A stretch of DNA of 7,728 nt, taken from positions 1 through 7,728 of the forward strand of contig JABSPI010000239.1 of NCBI GenBank assembly GCA_013214365.1, given 5' to 3'. Below, piece after piece: positions 1 through 6,332 of the stretch. Below the pieces are notes generated by a model. That model was given only the letters and a program-made list of their open reading frames with translations, did not search any database and was not told the origin of the DNA. How positions within the stretch are numbered: the first letter of the stretch is position 1; each line of letters opens with the position of its first letter. This DNA comes from Erythrobacter sp. GTDB lineage: Bacteria > Pseudomonadota > Alphaproteobacteria > Sphingomonadales > Sphingomonadaceae. The translations under genes were made by a program, and so were the position numbers.

Positions 1-210
1 ATTGATCCGGCGATGCGCGACCATGTGTTCGAACCATTTGTCTCGTCCAAACAATCGGGTCAGGGGCTGGGCCTTGCGCTGGTGCGCAAATTGGTGCGTG
101 ATATGAACGGATCAATCAGCCATGAGCGTGACACCCGCGCCGGGCTGACCCATTTCCGCCTGCACCTGCCATTGGCGCGGGTGCGCAAGGATAAAGGGGA
201 GGGCGCCTGA
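1..210 (+). CDS. ntrB: Nitrogen regulation sensor histidine kinase NtrB (GlnL), 3' end only
   Basis: This is the C-terminal 69 residues of a histidine kinase; the 5' part lies outside the window. The reading frame is open from base 1. What is visible is the end of the ATP-binding (HATPase_c) domain: an F-box-like stretch VFEPFVSSK (about residues 9-17 of the fragment) followed by the G2 box GQGLGLALV, then a short final beta strand and a basic tail. NtrB is known to phosphorylate or dephosphorylate NtrC in the cytoplasm according to PII (GlnB/GlnK) status. The assignment as NtrB rather than another kinase rests mainly on its position: its TGA overlaps the ATG of ntrC by one base, so the two are translationally coupled, and ntrYX follows. 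The G2 box has Gln where many kinases have Thr (GTGLGL), which I would not read as a defect. The kinase assignment is secure; the name NtrB is very likely. Confidence 0.9.
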   Translation: MDPAMRDHVFEPFVSSKQSGQGLGLALVRKLVRDMNGSISHERDTRAGLTHFRLHLPLARVRKDKGEGA

Positions 211-1637
211 TGCCGGGCACTTTGCTGCTGGTCGAAGACGACAAGGCGATCGCAACCGTGATTATCGCCGCGTTGGAGGATGAAGGGTTCGACATCATCC
301 ATTGCGTCTCGATCGAGGAACGCGACGCGCAATTGAGTGCGCGCGGATTTGATGTGATGCTCACTGATGTGATGCTCGAAGATGGCGACGGTCTGGCCAG
401 CCTTGGCAGCGTGCGTGACCGGGCGCCGGACATGCCGGTGATTGTGCTGTCGGCGCAAAACACGCTCGATACCGCTGTGCGCGCCAGCGACAGCGAGGCG
501 TTTGAATACTTCCCCAAACCCTTTGACCTTGATGAATTGGTCCGCGCCGTGGTTCAGGCCGCGGGCAATCGCAGCGAAGAAGAACCCGCCCAAGCACAAG
601 AAAGCATGGACGGCGATGGCATGCCCTTGGTCGGGCGCAGCCCGGCGATGCAGGGCGTGTACCGGATGATCACCCGTGTCCTGCGCAATGATCTGACTGT
701 GCTGGTCACCGGGGAAAGCGGCACCGGCAAGGAATTGGTTGCCGAGGCGATCCACCAATTGGGCAGCCGCCGCACCGGCCCGTTTGTCGCGGTCAACACC
801 GCCGCCATTCCGCACGACCTGGTTGAAAGCGAGCTGTTCGGGCACGAAAAGGGCGCCTTTACCGGCGCGGTGGCGCAAGCGATCGGCAAGTTTGAACAGG
901 CCAATGGCGGCACTTTGTTCCTTGACGAAATCGGCGATATGCCGGCCGAGGCGCAGACCCGGCTGCTGCGCGCATTGCAATCGGGACAGATACGGCGTGT
1001 GGGCGGGCGACAGGAGATCGCCGTCGATGTGCGCATCATCGCCGCCACCAATCGCGATCTTGAACCGATGATTGCCGCGGGCAAATTCCGCGAAGACCTG
1101 TTTTACCGGCTCAATGTGGTGCCAATCGAATTGCCGCCACTGCGGGATCGGCGCGAGGATATCGAGGTGCTCTCGCATCATTTTCTGGGTCAGGCAGCCG
1201 AAGATGGCTTGCCGCGCCGGCAATTGACCCATGATGCCGTCGCCGCGCTCGAGGCGCGTGGATGGCGCGGCAATGTGCGCGAATTGCGCAATGTGATCTA
1301 TCGCCTCGCTTTGATGAGCCGCGAAGATGCGATCGATGCCGCCAGCCTGACCGATATTTTGGGGCAAGAGGCCCCTTTCCACGCCGAGGGCGAGGGCGAA
1401 CGCGGCGGCATCGGGGCCGCGCTCGACATCTGGTTGGCGCGCGAAGAGCCGGTGAGCGGGACGGTCTATGCCAGCGCGCTGGCTGCGTTTGAGAAGCCTT
1501 TGATCGAGCATGCGCTGGGCCAAACAGGCGGCAATCAATTGCGCGCAGCCAAACATTTAGGGATCAACCGCAACACATTGCGCAAGCGGATTGGTGAGCT
1601 TGGGATTGAGCCTGATCGCTTCGCCAGACCGGTTTAA
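210..1637 (+). CDS. ntrC: Nitrogen regulation response regulator NtrC, sigma-54-dependent activator
   Basis: A 475-residue response regulator of the usual NtrC length and layout. The receiver domain (about 1-118) has the acidic pair E9/D10-D11, phospho-acceptor D53, S81 and K103 in the FPKPFDLDEL motif. The AAA+ domain (about 140-375) has Walker A GESGTGKE (168-175), an intact GAFTGA loop (215-220), Walker B LFLDEIGD with D239-E240, and the FREDLFYRLNVVPIELPPLRDR segment. A Fis-type helix-turn-helix (about 428-466) ends the protein. The family, once phosphorylated by NtrB, forms oligomers that remodel sigma-54 RNA polymerase at nitrogen-assimilation promoters. The intact GAFTGA loop says this one should work with sigma-54. 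The chosen ATG overlaps the ntrB stop and is preceded by a strong GGGGAGG (196-202), 7 bases upstream. A long antisense frame runs through most of the gene but shows no protein features. Confidence 0.96.
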   Translation: MPGTLLLVEDDKAIATVIIAALEDEGFDIIHCVSIEERDAQLSARGFDVMLTDVMLEDGDGLASLGSVRDRAPDMPVIVLSAQNTLDTAVRASDSEAFEYFPKPFDLDELVRAVVQAAGNRSEEEPAQAQESMDGDGMPLVGRSPAMQGVYRMITRVLRNDLTVLVTGESGTGKELVAEAIHQLGSRRTGPFVAVNTAAIPHDLVESELFGHEKGAFTGAVAQAIGKFEQANGGTLFLDEIGDMPAEAQTRLLRALQSGQIRRVGGRQEIAVDVRIIAATNRDLEPMIAAGKFREDLFYRLNVVPIELPPLRDRREDIEVLSHHFLGQAAEDGLPRRQLTHDAVAALEARGWRGNVRELRNVIYRLALMSREDAIDAASLTDILGQEAPFHAEGEGERGGIGAALDIWLAREEPVSGTVYASALAAFEKPLIEHALGQTGGNQLRAAKHLGINRNTLRKRIGELGIEPDRFARPV

Positions 1638-1707
1638 CGCAGAACTGCGGCTAAATTGTCACTTTCCTCTTGCATGATGGCAACACAGGCGTTGTAACTG
1701 AGCCACT

Positions 1708-4086
1708 ATGAAAGGCTCAAACGCCCAAACCCAACACGATGCCGATATGGCGCAAAACGCCGCGGCGGCCGGTGCGACATCGGCCACGGCTCGCGCGCCT
1801 GACGTGCCATACAGGTCAGACACGCCAGATAGGCCTGAAGCACCAGATGGGGGTGCGGCATCGGGTGAAGAGAAGGGGCAATCGGGCAGCTTTGCCGCGC
1901 CTGACGCGCCGCGTTGGTGGCGCCAAATCGTGGTGACCGCGCGCCGGGTCAACGCCTTTGCCTGGCTCGAAGCCTTGGCTGTCGCCGCGCTCGTTCTGGC
2001 CTTGCTTGGCAATTATTACGCCTATTCGACCCAGCCTGAGGATTCGGGCGGATTGCCGGCTTTGCTGGTCTCGTTTTTGCTGGTCGCGGTGTTGTTGCCG
2101 GCTATGGCGATCCTTGTTTTGATCGGACGGCGCATGGCGCTGCGCCGCGCGGCGGGCAGCACGGCGCGGCTGCATGTGCGCCTTGTGTTCTTTTTCTCGA
2201 TGGTGGCGGCGGTGCCGACCTTGCTGGTGGCCGGGTTTGCCGCATTCCTGTTCCAGACGGGGGTGGCGTTCTGGTTCTCGGGCGAGACGCGCGGTTTGAT
2301 GGACAATGCCAACAAGCTGGCCACCGATTATTACGATTCCAACCAACGCGAGGTCGAGCAGGAAACCATCATCATGGCGAGCCAGATGCGCGACATCTTG
2401 TTGCGTGTGCCGATTGCCGATCCCGATTTTCCCGGTTTCTACACCTGGCAATCGCAAGGACGGCAAATTTCCCAAAGCGCGATTTTGCAACGCATGCCTG
2501 ATGGGACGCTGCGCACTGCGGCGGTCTATGATGTGAGCGAGGACAACAATCCTTTGCCATTTAGCACGGCGGCTTTGCCCCAATTGGACGAAGGCGCCTT
2601 GGTTGTGGTGAAGGGCAGCGCCGAGCGCATTGCGGCGATTGCCCCGATTGACTCTGAGAGCGGGGTCTATCTCTACAATGCCCGCACCACCCAAGCGGAC
2701 CGGTTCAATTCGTGGGCCAACGCACAGGCCATTTCGGCCGCTTACGACACGCTCACTGACGAAGCGCGCGATCTGCAATTGCGGTTTAACATCGCGCTGG
2801 TCGCGCTCAGCTTGTTGCTGGTTGGGATCGCGGTGTGGTTCGCGCTCAGATTTGCCGATCGTCAGGTCGAACCGCTGACCGATTTGATCGGTGCAGCGCG
2901 CAAAGTGGGGCAGGGCAATTTCGCATTGCGGGTGGAGGGGCGCACCGGCGCCGATGAAATCGGCCTGCTCAACCGCGCTTTTAACCGCATGACCGCGCAA
3001 TTGGAGAAACAAACCGACGCTCTGGTCAGTGCCAACCGCCAGATCGATGATCGCCGGGTTTTTACCGAAGCGGTGCTGGAATCGGTCACTGCCGGGGTCA
3101 TTTCGGTGGATGAGGACAATCGCATTTTGCTGATGAATGGCTCTGCGCAGGGGTTGTTATCCGAAAGCGGCACAGGCGATCTGGTGGGGCAGTCGCTGGA
3201 GGATTTGGCGCCCGAGATTTGCGCGGTCCTGCGCGAGGAGAAAGACCGCGCAGTCGTCACCCATCCACGCGGCGGCGAATTGCTTACCTTGGCGGTGACC
3301 GTATCGCGCGAGGCGAGCGGGTATGTGGTCACATTTGAGGATATCACCCGGCAATTGCTCGACCAGCGTCAGGCGGCATGGTCCGATGTGGCGCGGCGCA
3401 TCGCGCATGAAATCAAAAACCCGCTGACCCCGATCCAATTGGCGACCGAACGGCTCAAGCGGCGCTATCGCAAGCAGGTCGAAGAGGTCGATGGCGAATT
3501 GTTTGATGAATTGACCAATACGATTGTCCGCCAAGTGGGCGATCTGCGCAAAATGGTCGACGAGTTTTCCTCCTTTGCGCGGCTGCCAAAGCCCATGTTC
3601 CGCAATGAAGATGCGCTCGATCTGGTGCGTCAGGCGATCTTCCTGCAACAGGTGGCGCACCCGCAGATCAGCTTCAGCGAAGACGCCTCAGCCATGGGTG
3701 AGCGCGAGATTCAATGCGACCGCCACCAATTGGGTCAGGCGATGACCAATGTGCTCAAAAACGCGGTCGAAGCGGTCGAAGCGCGCGCGGCGGAAACCGG
3801 TCAGGATTATCCCGGCAGGGTCGCGGTAACGCTTATCGATCAAGGCGAATGGATCGCGATCGAGATCGAGGATAACGGAATTGGCCTGCCGACTGACCGC
3901 GAACGGATTGTCGAGCCTTATGTCACCAACCGCGAAAAGGGCACGGGGCTTGGCCTTGCGATCGTCAACAAGATTGTCGACGAGCATGGCGGCGATATGA
4001 GCTTTGCCAGCACGCCCGATAACGGCACGCGGGTAACCTTGCGCTTTGCCCGTCACCCCCAATCCAGCGAGGGCGAGGCGGGATGA
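1708..4086 (+). CDS. ntrY: Membrane sensor histidine kinase NtrY
   Basis: A 792-residue kinase with the NtrY layout. An N-terminal cytoplasmic stretch rich in Ala, Pro, Gly and Asp (about 1-70) precedes three hydrophobic segments (about 84-106, 116-138, 156-182). A presumed periplasmic region of about 175 residues follows, then a fourth membrane helix (361-382), a HAMP domain (about 382-435), a PAS-like domain (about 450-548), a HisKA domain with H567 in RRIAHEIKNPLTP, and an ATP-binding domain with NVLKNAVEAVE (681-691), EDNGIGLP (721-728) and GTGLGLAIV (745-753). NtrY phosphorylates NtrX; in other alphaproteobacteria the pair has been tied to nitrogen, redox and envelope responses. The signal sensed here cannot be read from the sequence. 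The start is uncertain: the ATG at 1708 lacks a clear Shine-Dalgarno sequence, and an in-frame ATG at 1747 (M14) is no better. It is followed 48 bases later by ntrX. Confidence 0.94.
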   Translation: MKGSNAQTQHDADMAQNAAAAGATSATARAPDVPYRSDTPDRPEAPDGGAASGEEKGQSGSFAAPDAPRWWRQIVVTARRVNAFAWLEALAVAALVLALLGNYYAYSTQPEDSGGLPALLVSFLLVAVLLPAMAILVLIGRRMALRRAAGSTARLHVRLVFFFSMVAAVPTLLVAGFAAFLFQTGVAFWFSGETRGLMDNANKLATDYYDSNQREVEQETIIMASQMRDILLRVPIADPDFPGFYTWQSQGRQISQSAILQRMPDGTLRTAAVYDVSEDNNPLPFSTAALPQLDEGALVVVKGSAERIAAIAPIDSESGVYLYNARTTQADRFNSWANAQAISAAYDTLTDEARDLQLRFNIALVALSLLLVGIAVWFALRFADRQVEPLTDLIGAARKVGQGNFALRVEGRTGADEIGLLNRAFNRMTAQLEKQTDALVSANRQIDDRRVFTEAVLESVTAGVISVDEDNRILLMNGSAQGLLSESGTGDLVGQSLEDLAPEICAVLREEKDRAVVTHPRGGELLTLAVTVSREASGYVVTFEDITRQLLDQRQAAWSDVARRIAHEIKNPLTPIQLATERLKRRYRKQVEEVDGELFDELTNTIVRQVGDLRKMVDEFSSFARLPKPMFRNEDALDLVRQAIFLQQVAHPQISFSEDASAMGEREIQCDRHQLGQAMTNVLKNAVEAVEARAAETGQDYPGRVAVTLIDQGEWIAIEIEDNGIGLPTDRERIVEPYVTNREKGTGLGLAIVNKIVDEHGGDMSFASTPDNGTRVTLRFARHPQSSEGEAG

Positions 4087-4122
4087 TCCAGATACCCAAA
4101 GCCACACCCAACCAGACCGAGC

Positions 4123-4128
4123 AAGGAG
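4123..4128 (+). promoter_or_regulatory. Ribosome binding site of ntrX
   Basis: AAGGAG lies 6 bases before the ATG at 4135, a near-perfect Shine-Dalgarno match. It fixes the start of ntrX and implies independent ribosome loading despite the short 48-base gap after ntrY. I saw no promoter or terminator in that gap, so ntrX is probably read from the ntrY transcript. Confidence 0.8.
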
Positions 4129-4134
4129 AAGCGC

Positions 4135-5523
4135 ATGTCGCTTGATATCCTGATTGTAGATGATGAACGCGATATTCGCGATCTGGTCGCCGGCGTGCTC
4201 GGCGATGAAGGCTATAATTGCCGCACCGCGGCCGATTCCACCAGCGCGCTCGCTGCAATTGATGAACGCAGGCCCAGCCTCGTTCTGCTCGATGTCTGGC
4301 TCCATGGCAGCGAGATGGACGGGCTTGAGACGCTCGATGCGATCAAACTGCGCGAGCCCAATTTGCCGGTGATCATTTTTTCGGGCCACGGCAATATCGA
4401 CACTGCGGTCTCGGCGGTGGGCCGCGGGGCGATGGATTTTATCGAAAAGCCGTTCGAGGCGGAGCGTTTGCTGCTCTTGGTCGAACGCGCGACCGAAACC
4501 GAAAGGCTGCGCCGCGAAAACACGCAATTGCGCGATTCCAGTTGGGGCGGGGCGGATTTCACTGGCAATTCGAGCGCGATCAACGCGGTGCGCGCCACGC
4601 TCAAACGGGTTGCCAATACCGGCAGCCGGGTGTTGATCTCTGGCCCTGCAGGGGCCGGTAAAGAGGTTGCGGCGCGCATGTTGCACGCATGGAGCAACCG
4701 CTCCGACAATGCCTTTGTGCTGGTCAATTCGGCGCGCATCACGCCCGAAAGATTTGAGCAGGAATTGTTCGGCGAAGAGGCCGATGGCAAACAAGTGCGC
4801 CCCGGCCTGCTGGAAATGGCCGATGGCGGGACGCTTTATCTGGATGAAGTGGCCGATATGCCCTTGTCGACGCAGGCGCGGATTTTGCGCGTGCTCACCG
4901 ATCAAAGCTTTGTGCGCGTGGGCGGCACTCGCCAGATCGGCGTTGATGTGCGGGTGGTGTCATCCACGACCCGCGATCTGGCATTGGAGATGGAGGAAAA
5001 ACGGTTCCGCGAGGACCTGTTTTACCGCTTGAACGTGGTGCCGGTTTCGATCCCTTCGCTGGCCGATCGGCGCGATGATATTCCTTCGCTCACCGAACAT
5101 TTCTTCACCCGCTATTCAACCGATCAAGGTCTGCCTCCGCCCGAAATCAGCGAAGAGGCGATGGCCGCCTTGCAGGCCTATGATTGGCCCGGAAATGTCC
5201 GGCAATTGCGCAATGTGGTCGAACGCACGATCATCATGACCCCGCGCGAAAAGCTGACCCGGGTGGAAACCGAAATGTTGCCGGCGGAAATCACCGGTGG
5301 ACGATTGGCCGGGTCCGGGCCGGGATTGTCGACCATGATGGGCGCCCCCTTGCGCGAGGCGCGCGAGAGTTTCGAACGCGAATATCTGACCATTCAGATC
5401 CGCCGGTTTTCGGGCAATATCTCCAAGACGGCGACCTTTATCGGAATGGAGCGTTCGGCCTTGCACCGCAAACTCAAACTGCTTGGCATGGCCGATCGCC
5501 GCGAGGTGGAACGCAAAGGATAG
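4135..5523 (+). CDS. ntrX: Nitrogen/redox response regulator NtrX, AAA+ type lacking GAFTGA
   Basis: A 462-residue regulator, the partner of NtrY. The receiver domain (1-120) has D9-D10, phospho-acceptor D53, S83 and K105 in the FIEKPF motif. A short charged linker follows (about 121-135). The AAA+ domain has Walker A GPAGAGKE (170-177), Walker B LYLDEVAD with D237-E238, and the FREDLFYRLNVVPVSIPSLADR segment. A Fis-type helix-turn-helix ends it (about 413-452), with SALHRKLKLLGM as recognition region. The sigma-54 contact loop is absent: between ELFG (210-213) and GLLEMADGG (224-232), where NtrC has HEKGAFTGA, there is only EEADGKQVRP. By family knowledge such a protein should not activate sigma-54 polymerase and more likely binds DNA to regulate sigma-70-type promoters; that is inference. 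Loss of the loop is, to my knowledge, seen in other alphaproteobacterial NtrX proteins too. Walker motifs are intact, so ATP binding may be retained. Confidence 0.94.
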   Translation: MSLDILIVDDERDIRDLVAGVLGDEGYNCRTAADSTSALAAIDERRPSLVLLDVWLHGSEMDGLETLDAIKLREPNLPVIIFSGHGNIDTAVSAVGRGAMDFIEKPFEAERLLLLVERATETERLRRENTQLRDSSWGGADFTGNSSAINAVRATLKRVANTGSRVLISGPAGAGKEVAARMLHAWSNRSDNAFVLVNSARITPERFEQELFGEEADGKQVRPGLLEMADGGTLYLDEVADMPLSTQARILRVLTDQSFVRVGGTRQIGVDVRVVSSTTRDLALEMEEKRFREDLFYRLNVVPVSIPSLADRRDDIPSLTEHFFTRYSTDQGLPPPEISEEAMAALQAYDWPGNVRQLRNVVERTIIMTPREKLTRVETEMLPAEITGGRLAGSGPGLSTMMGAPLREARESFEREYLTIQIRRFSGNISKTATFIGMERSALHRKLKLLGMADRREVERKG

Positions 5524-5551
5524 CGCCCAAATGCGAGACGTGTTCGGATCC

Positions 5552-5572
5552 CGCGGCACAAAGTCCGCGTTT
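5552..5572 (+). terminator. Possible weak terminator after ntrX
   Basis: A 5-bp GC stem, CGCGG (5552-5556) with CCGCG (5565-5569), encloses an 8-base loop and is followed by only three Ts. It lies 29 bases after the ntrX stop. The stem is short and the T-tract minimal, so termination would be partial at best; it could equally be a chance palindrome. Confidence 0.2.
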
Positions 5573-5601
5573 GAACATTGTCACAGTTGTAAAATCAGCC
5601 A

Positions 5602-5630
5602 TTGCCGCAAGGCAACAGACACGCCATTAT
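5602..5630 (+). promoter_or_regulatory. Candidate sigma-70 promoter for hfq-hflX
   Basis: TTGCCG (5602-5607) and CATTAT (5625-5630) are separated by 17 bases, each matching four of six consensus positions. Transcription would start near 5637, giving an hfq leader of roughly 80 bases. A second -10-like element, TACAAT (5659-5664), has no recognisable -35. The 192-base gap before hfq in an otherwise compact block supports a promoter somewhere in it. The exact assignment is a guess from spacing and matches. Confidence 0.35.
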
Positions 5631-5637
5631 AAGGTCA

Positions 5638-5670
5638 CGGTGCAATTTCCCCCTCCATTACAATGCACCG
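5638..5670. repeat. 7-bp inverted repeat in the hfq leader
   Basis: CGGTGCA (5638-5644) and TGCACCG (5664-5670) are perfect reverse complements separated by 19 bases that include a pyrimidine-rich run. It lies directly downstream of the candidate hfq promoter, so it could form a leader hairpin or be an operator for a dimeric protein. No function can be assigned from sequence alone. Confidence 0.4.
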
Positions 5671-5697
5671 CGATTGCGGACCGTAAAGACGGCCGCC

Positions 5698-5709
5698 AAC
5701 AATAGGAGC
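5698..5709 (+). promoter_or_regulatory. hfq ribosome binding site within an (ARN)4 tract
   Basis: AGGAG (5704-5708) lies 7 bases before the ATG at 5716 and decides that start over the in-frame ATG at 5710, which is only one base away. The twelve bases AAC-AAT-AGG-AGC form four consecutive ARN triplets, the pattern bound by the distal face of Gram-negative Hfq. Hfq is known to repress its own translation through leader binding in E. coli, so this is a candidate autoregulatory site; that role is inferred. Confidence 0.6.
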
Positions 5710-5715
5710 ATGAAT

Positions 5716-6315
5716 ATGTCCACTGGGCGAACTCTCTCTGCGCGCCCGCGCCCCAAACCCCCCGAAGACAGCGCGAGCCCCGCTGGTGGCCGCGCGCCGG
5801 GTAAGGGATCGAAACAGGCCAACCTACAGGACGCCTTTCTCAACCTTTTGCGCAAGAACAAGGTTCCTGTGACCATGTTCCTGGTCAAAGGGGTCAAACT
5901 CCAAGGCATCGTCACCTGGTTTGATAATTTTTCGATCCTGTTGCGGCGCGATGGCCAATCACAATTGGTCTATAAACACGCCATTTCGACGATCATGCCC
6001 GGCGGCCATGTCGATGCCGAACAATTCAGCAGCCGCACCGGCGACCCGCGTCAACGGCAATTGCAGGACGTGTTCCTCAGCCGTGTGAGCGAAGCCGAGG
6101 TTGAGGTCACGATGTTCCTCGTCAATGGCGTCATGCTGCAAGGGCGGATCGCGGCTTACGATTTGTTCTGCATGCTGCTGGAACGCGACGGCGCGGTGCA
6201 ATTGGCCTACAAACACGCGGTCTCGACCATTCAACCTGCCAGCCCGGTCGATCTGTCCGATGGCAATGGCGATGACGATGACGGCGATGACGATCCTTAC
6301 GAGGCAGACGTCTGA
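5716..6315 (+). CDS. hfq: RNA chaperone Hfq with two tandem Sm/Hfq domains
   Basis: A 199-residue protein, more than twice the usual alphaproteobacterial Hfq length (about 80). A basic, Pro/Ser/Ala-rich leader (1-32) precedes Hfq domain 1 (about 33-95), a linker (96-111), Hfq domain 2 (about 112-174) and an acidic tail (179-199) with DDDDGDDD. Both domains keep LQD (37-39; 116-118), the Sm1 core TMFLV.GV.LQG, the proximal-face Phe (F72; F151) and YKHA (86-89; 165-168). By hand count 34 of 59 aligned positions are identical. Domain 1 has the basic rim RKNK (46-49); in domain 2 the same place reads SEAE (125-128). Hfq is a hexameric RNA chaperone pairing small RNAs with mRNAs; two domains per chain suggest a trimer forming a pseudo-hexamer (inference). 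The start at 5716 is chosen by its Shine-Dalgarno; an in-frame ATG at 5602 would overlap the promoter region. hflX begins 17 bases downstream. Confidence 0.96.
   Translation: MSTGRTLSARPRPKPPEDSASPAGGRAPGKGSKQANLQDAFLNLLRKNKVPVTMFLVKGVKLQGIVTWFDNFSILLRRDGQSQLVYKHAISTIMPGGHVDAEQFSSRTGDPRQRQLQDVFLSRVSEAEVEVTMFLVNGVMLQGRIAAYDLFCMLLERDGAVQLAYKHAVSTIQPASPVDLSDGNGDDDDGDDDPYEADV
5824..6237 (+). repeat. Internal protein-level duplication of the Hfq domain
   Basis: Codons 37-95 (5824-6000) and 116-174 (6061-6237) encode aligned copies offset by 79 residues, with no gap needed over the 59 positions. Shared blocks are LQD.FL, TMFLV.GV.LQG, the D-x-F pair, LL.RDG and YKHA.ST. The copies have diverged markedly at the protein level, so the duplication is old, and the reading frame is uninterrupted across both. 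Confidence 0.93.
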
Positions 6316-6332
6316 GTTTTGATGAAACATTG

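Noticed and set aside
60..1556. A 498-codon open frame antisense to ntrC
   Set aside because: No recognisable domains, composition typical of the complement of a GC-rich gene, and the sense strand encodes an unmistakable NtrC.
1670..1683. Small hairpin TTGC/GCAA in the ntrC-ntrY gap
   Set aside because: Only four pairs with no T-tract; too weak to call a terminator.
1678..1695. TGGCA...TTGT resembling a sigma-54 -24/-12 element before ntrY
   Set aside because: The spacing is three bases too long for the invariant GG/GC distance and the GC of the -12 element is absent.
1816..3012. A 398-codon antisense frame within ntrY
   Set aside because: His/Arg/Gln-rich low-complexity product, typical of an antisense shadow; the sense frame has full NtrY architecture.
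3688..4905. A 405-codon antisense frame across the end of ntrY and most of ntrX
   Set aside because: It spans two real sense genes and their gap, has no start signal or domain, and is explained by GC-rich codon structure.
5681..5692. CCGT-AAAG-ACGG hairpin upstream of the hfq Shine-Dalgarno
   Set aside because: Four-pair stem with nothing flanking to extend it; expected by chance in this composition.
5184..5705. A + strand frame overlapping the ntrX 3' end and the hfq leader
   Set aside because: It is out of frame with ntrX, lacks a ribosome binding site and recognisable motifs, and its non-ntrX part covers the promoter and leader region.
5602..5715. Upstream in-frame ATG that would extend Hfq by 38 residues
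   Set aside because: No Shine-Dalgarno there, the extension is not Hfq-like, and a well-spaced AGGAG precedes the ATG at 5716.
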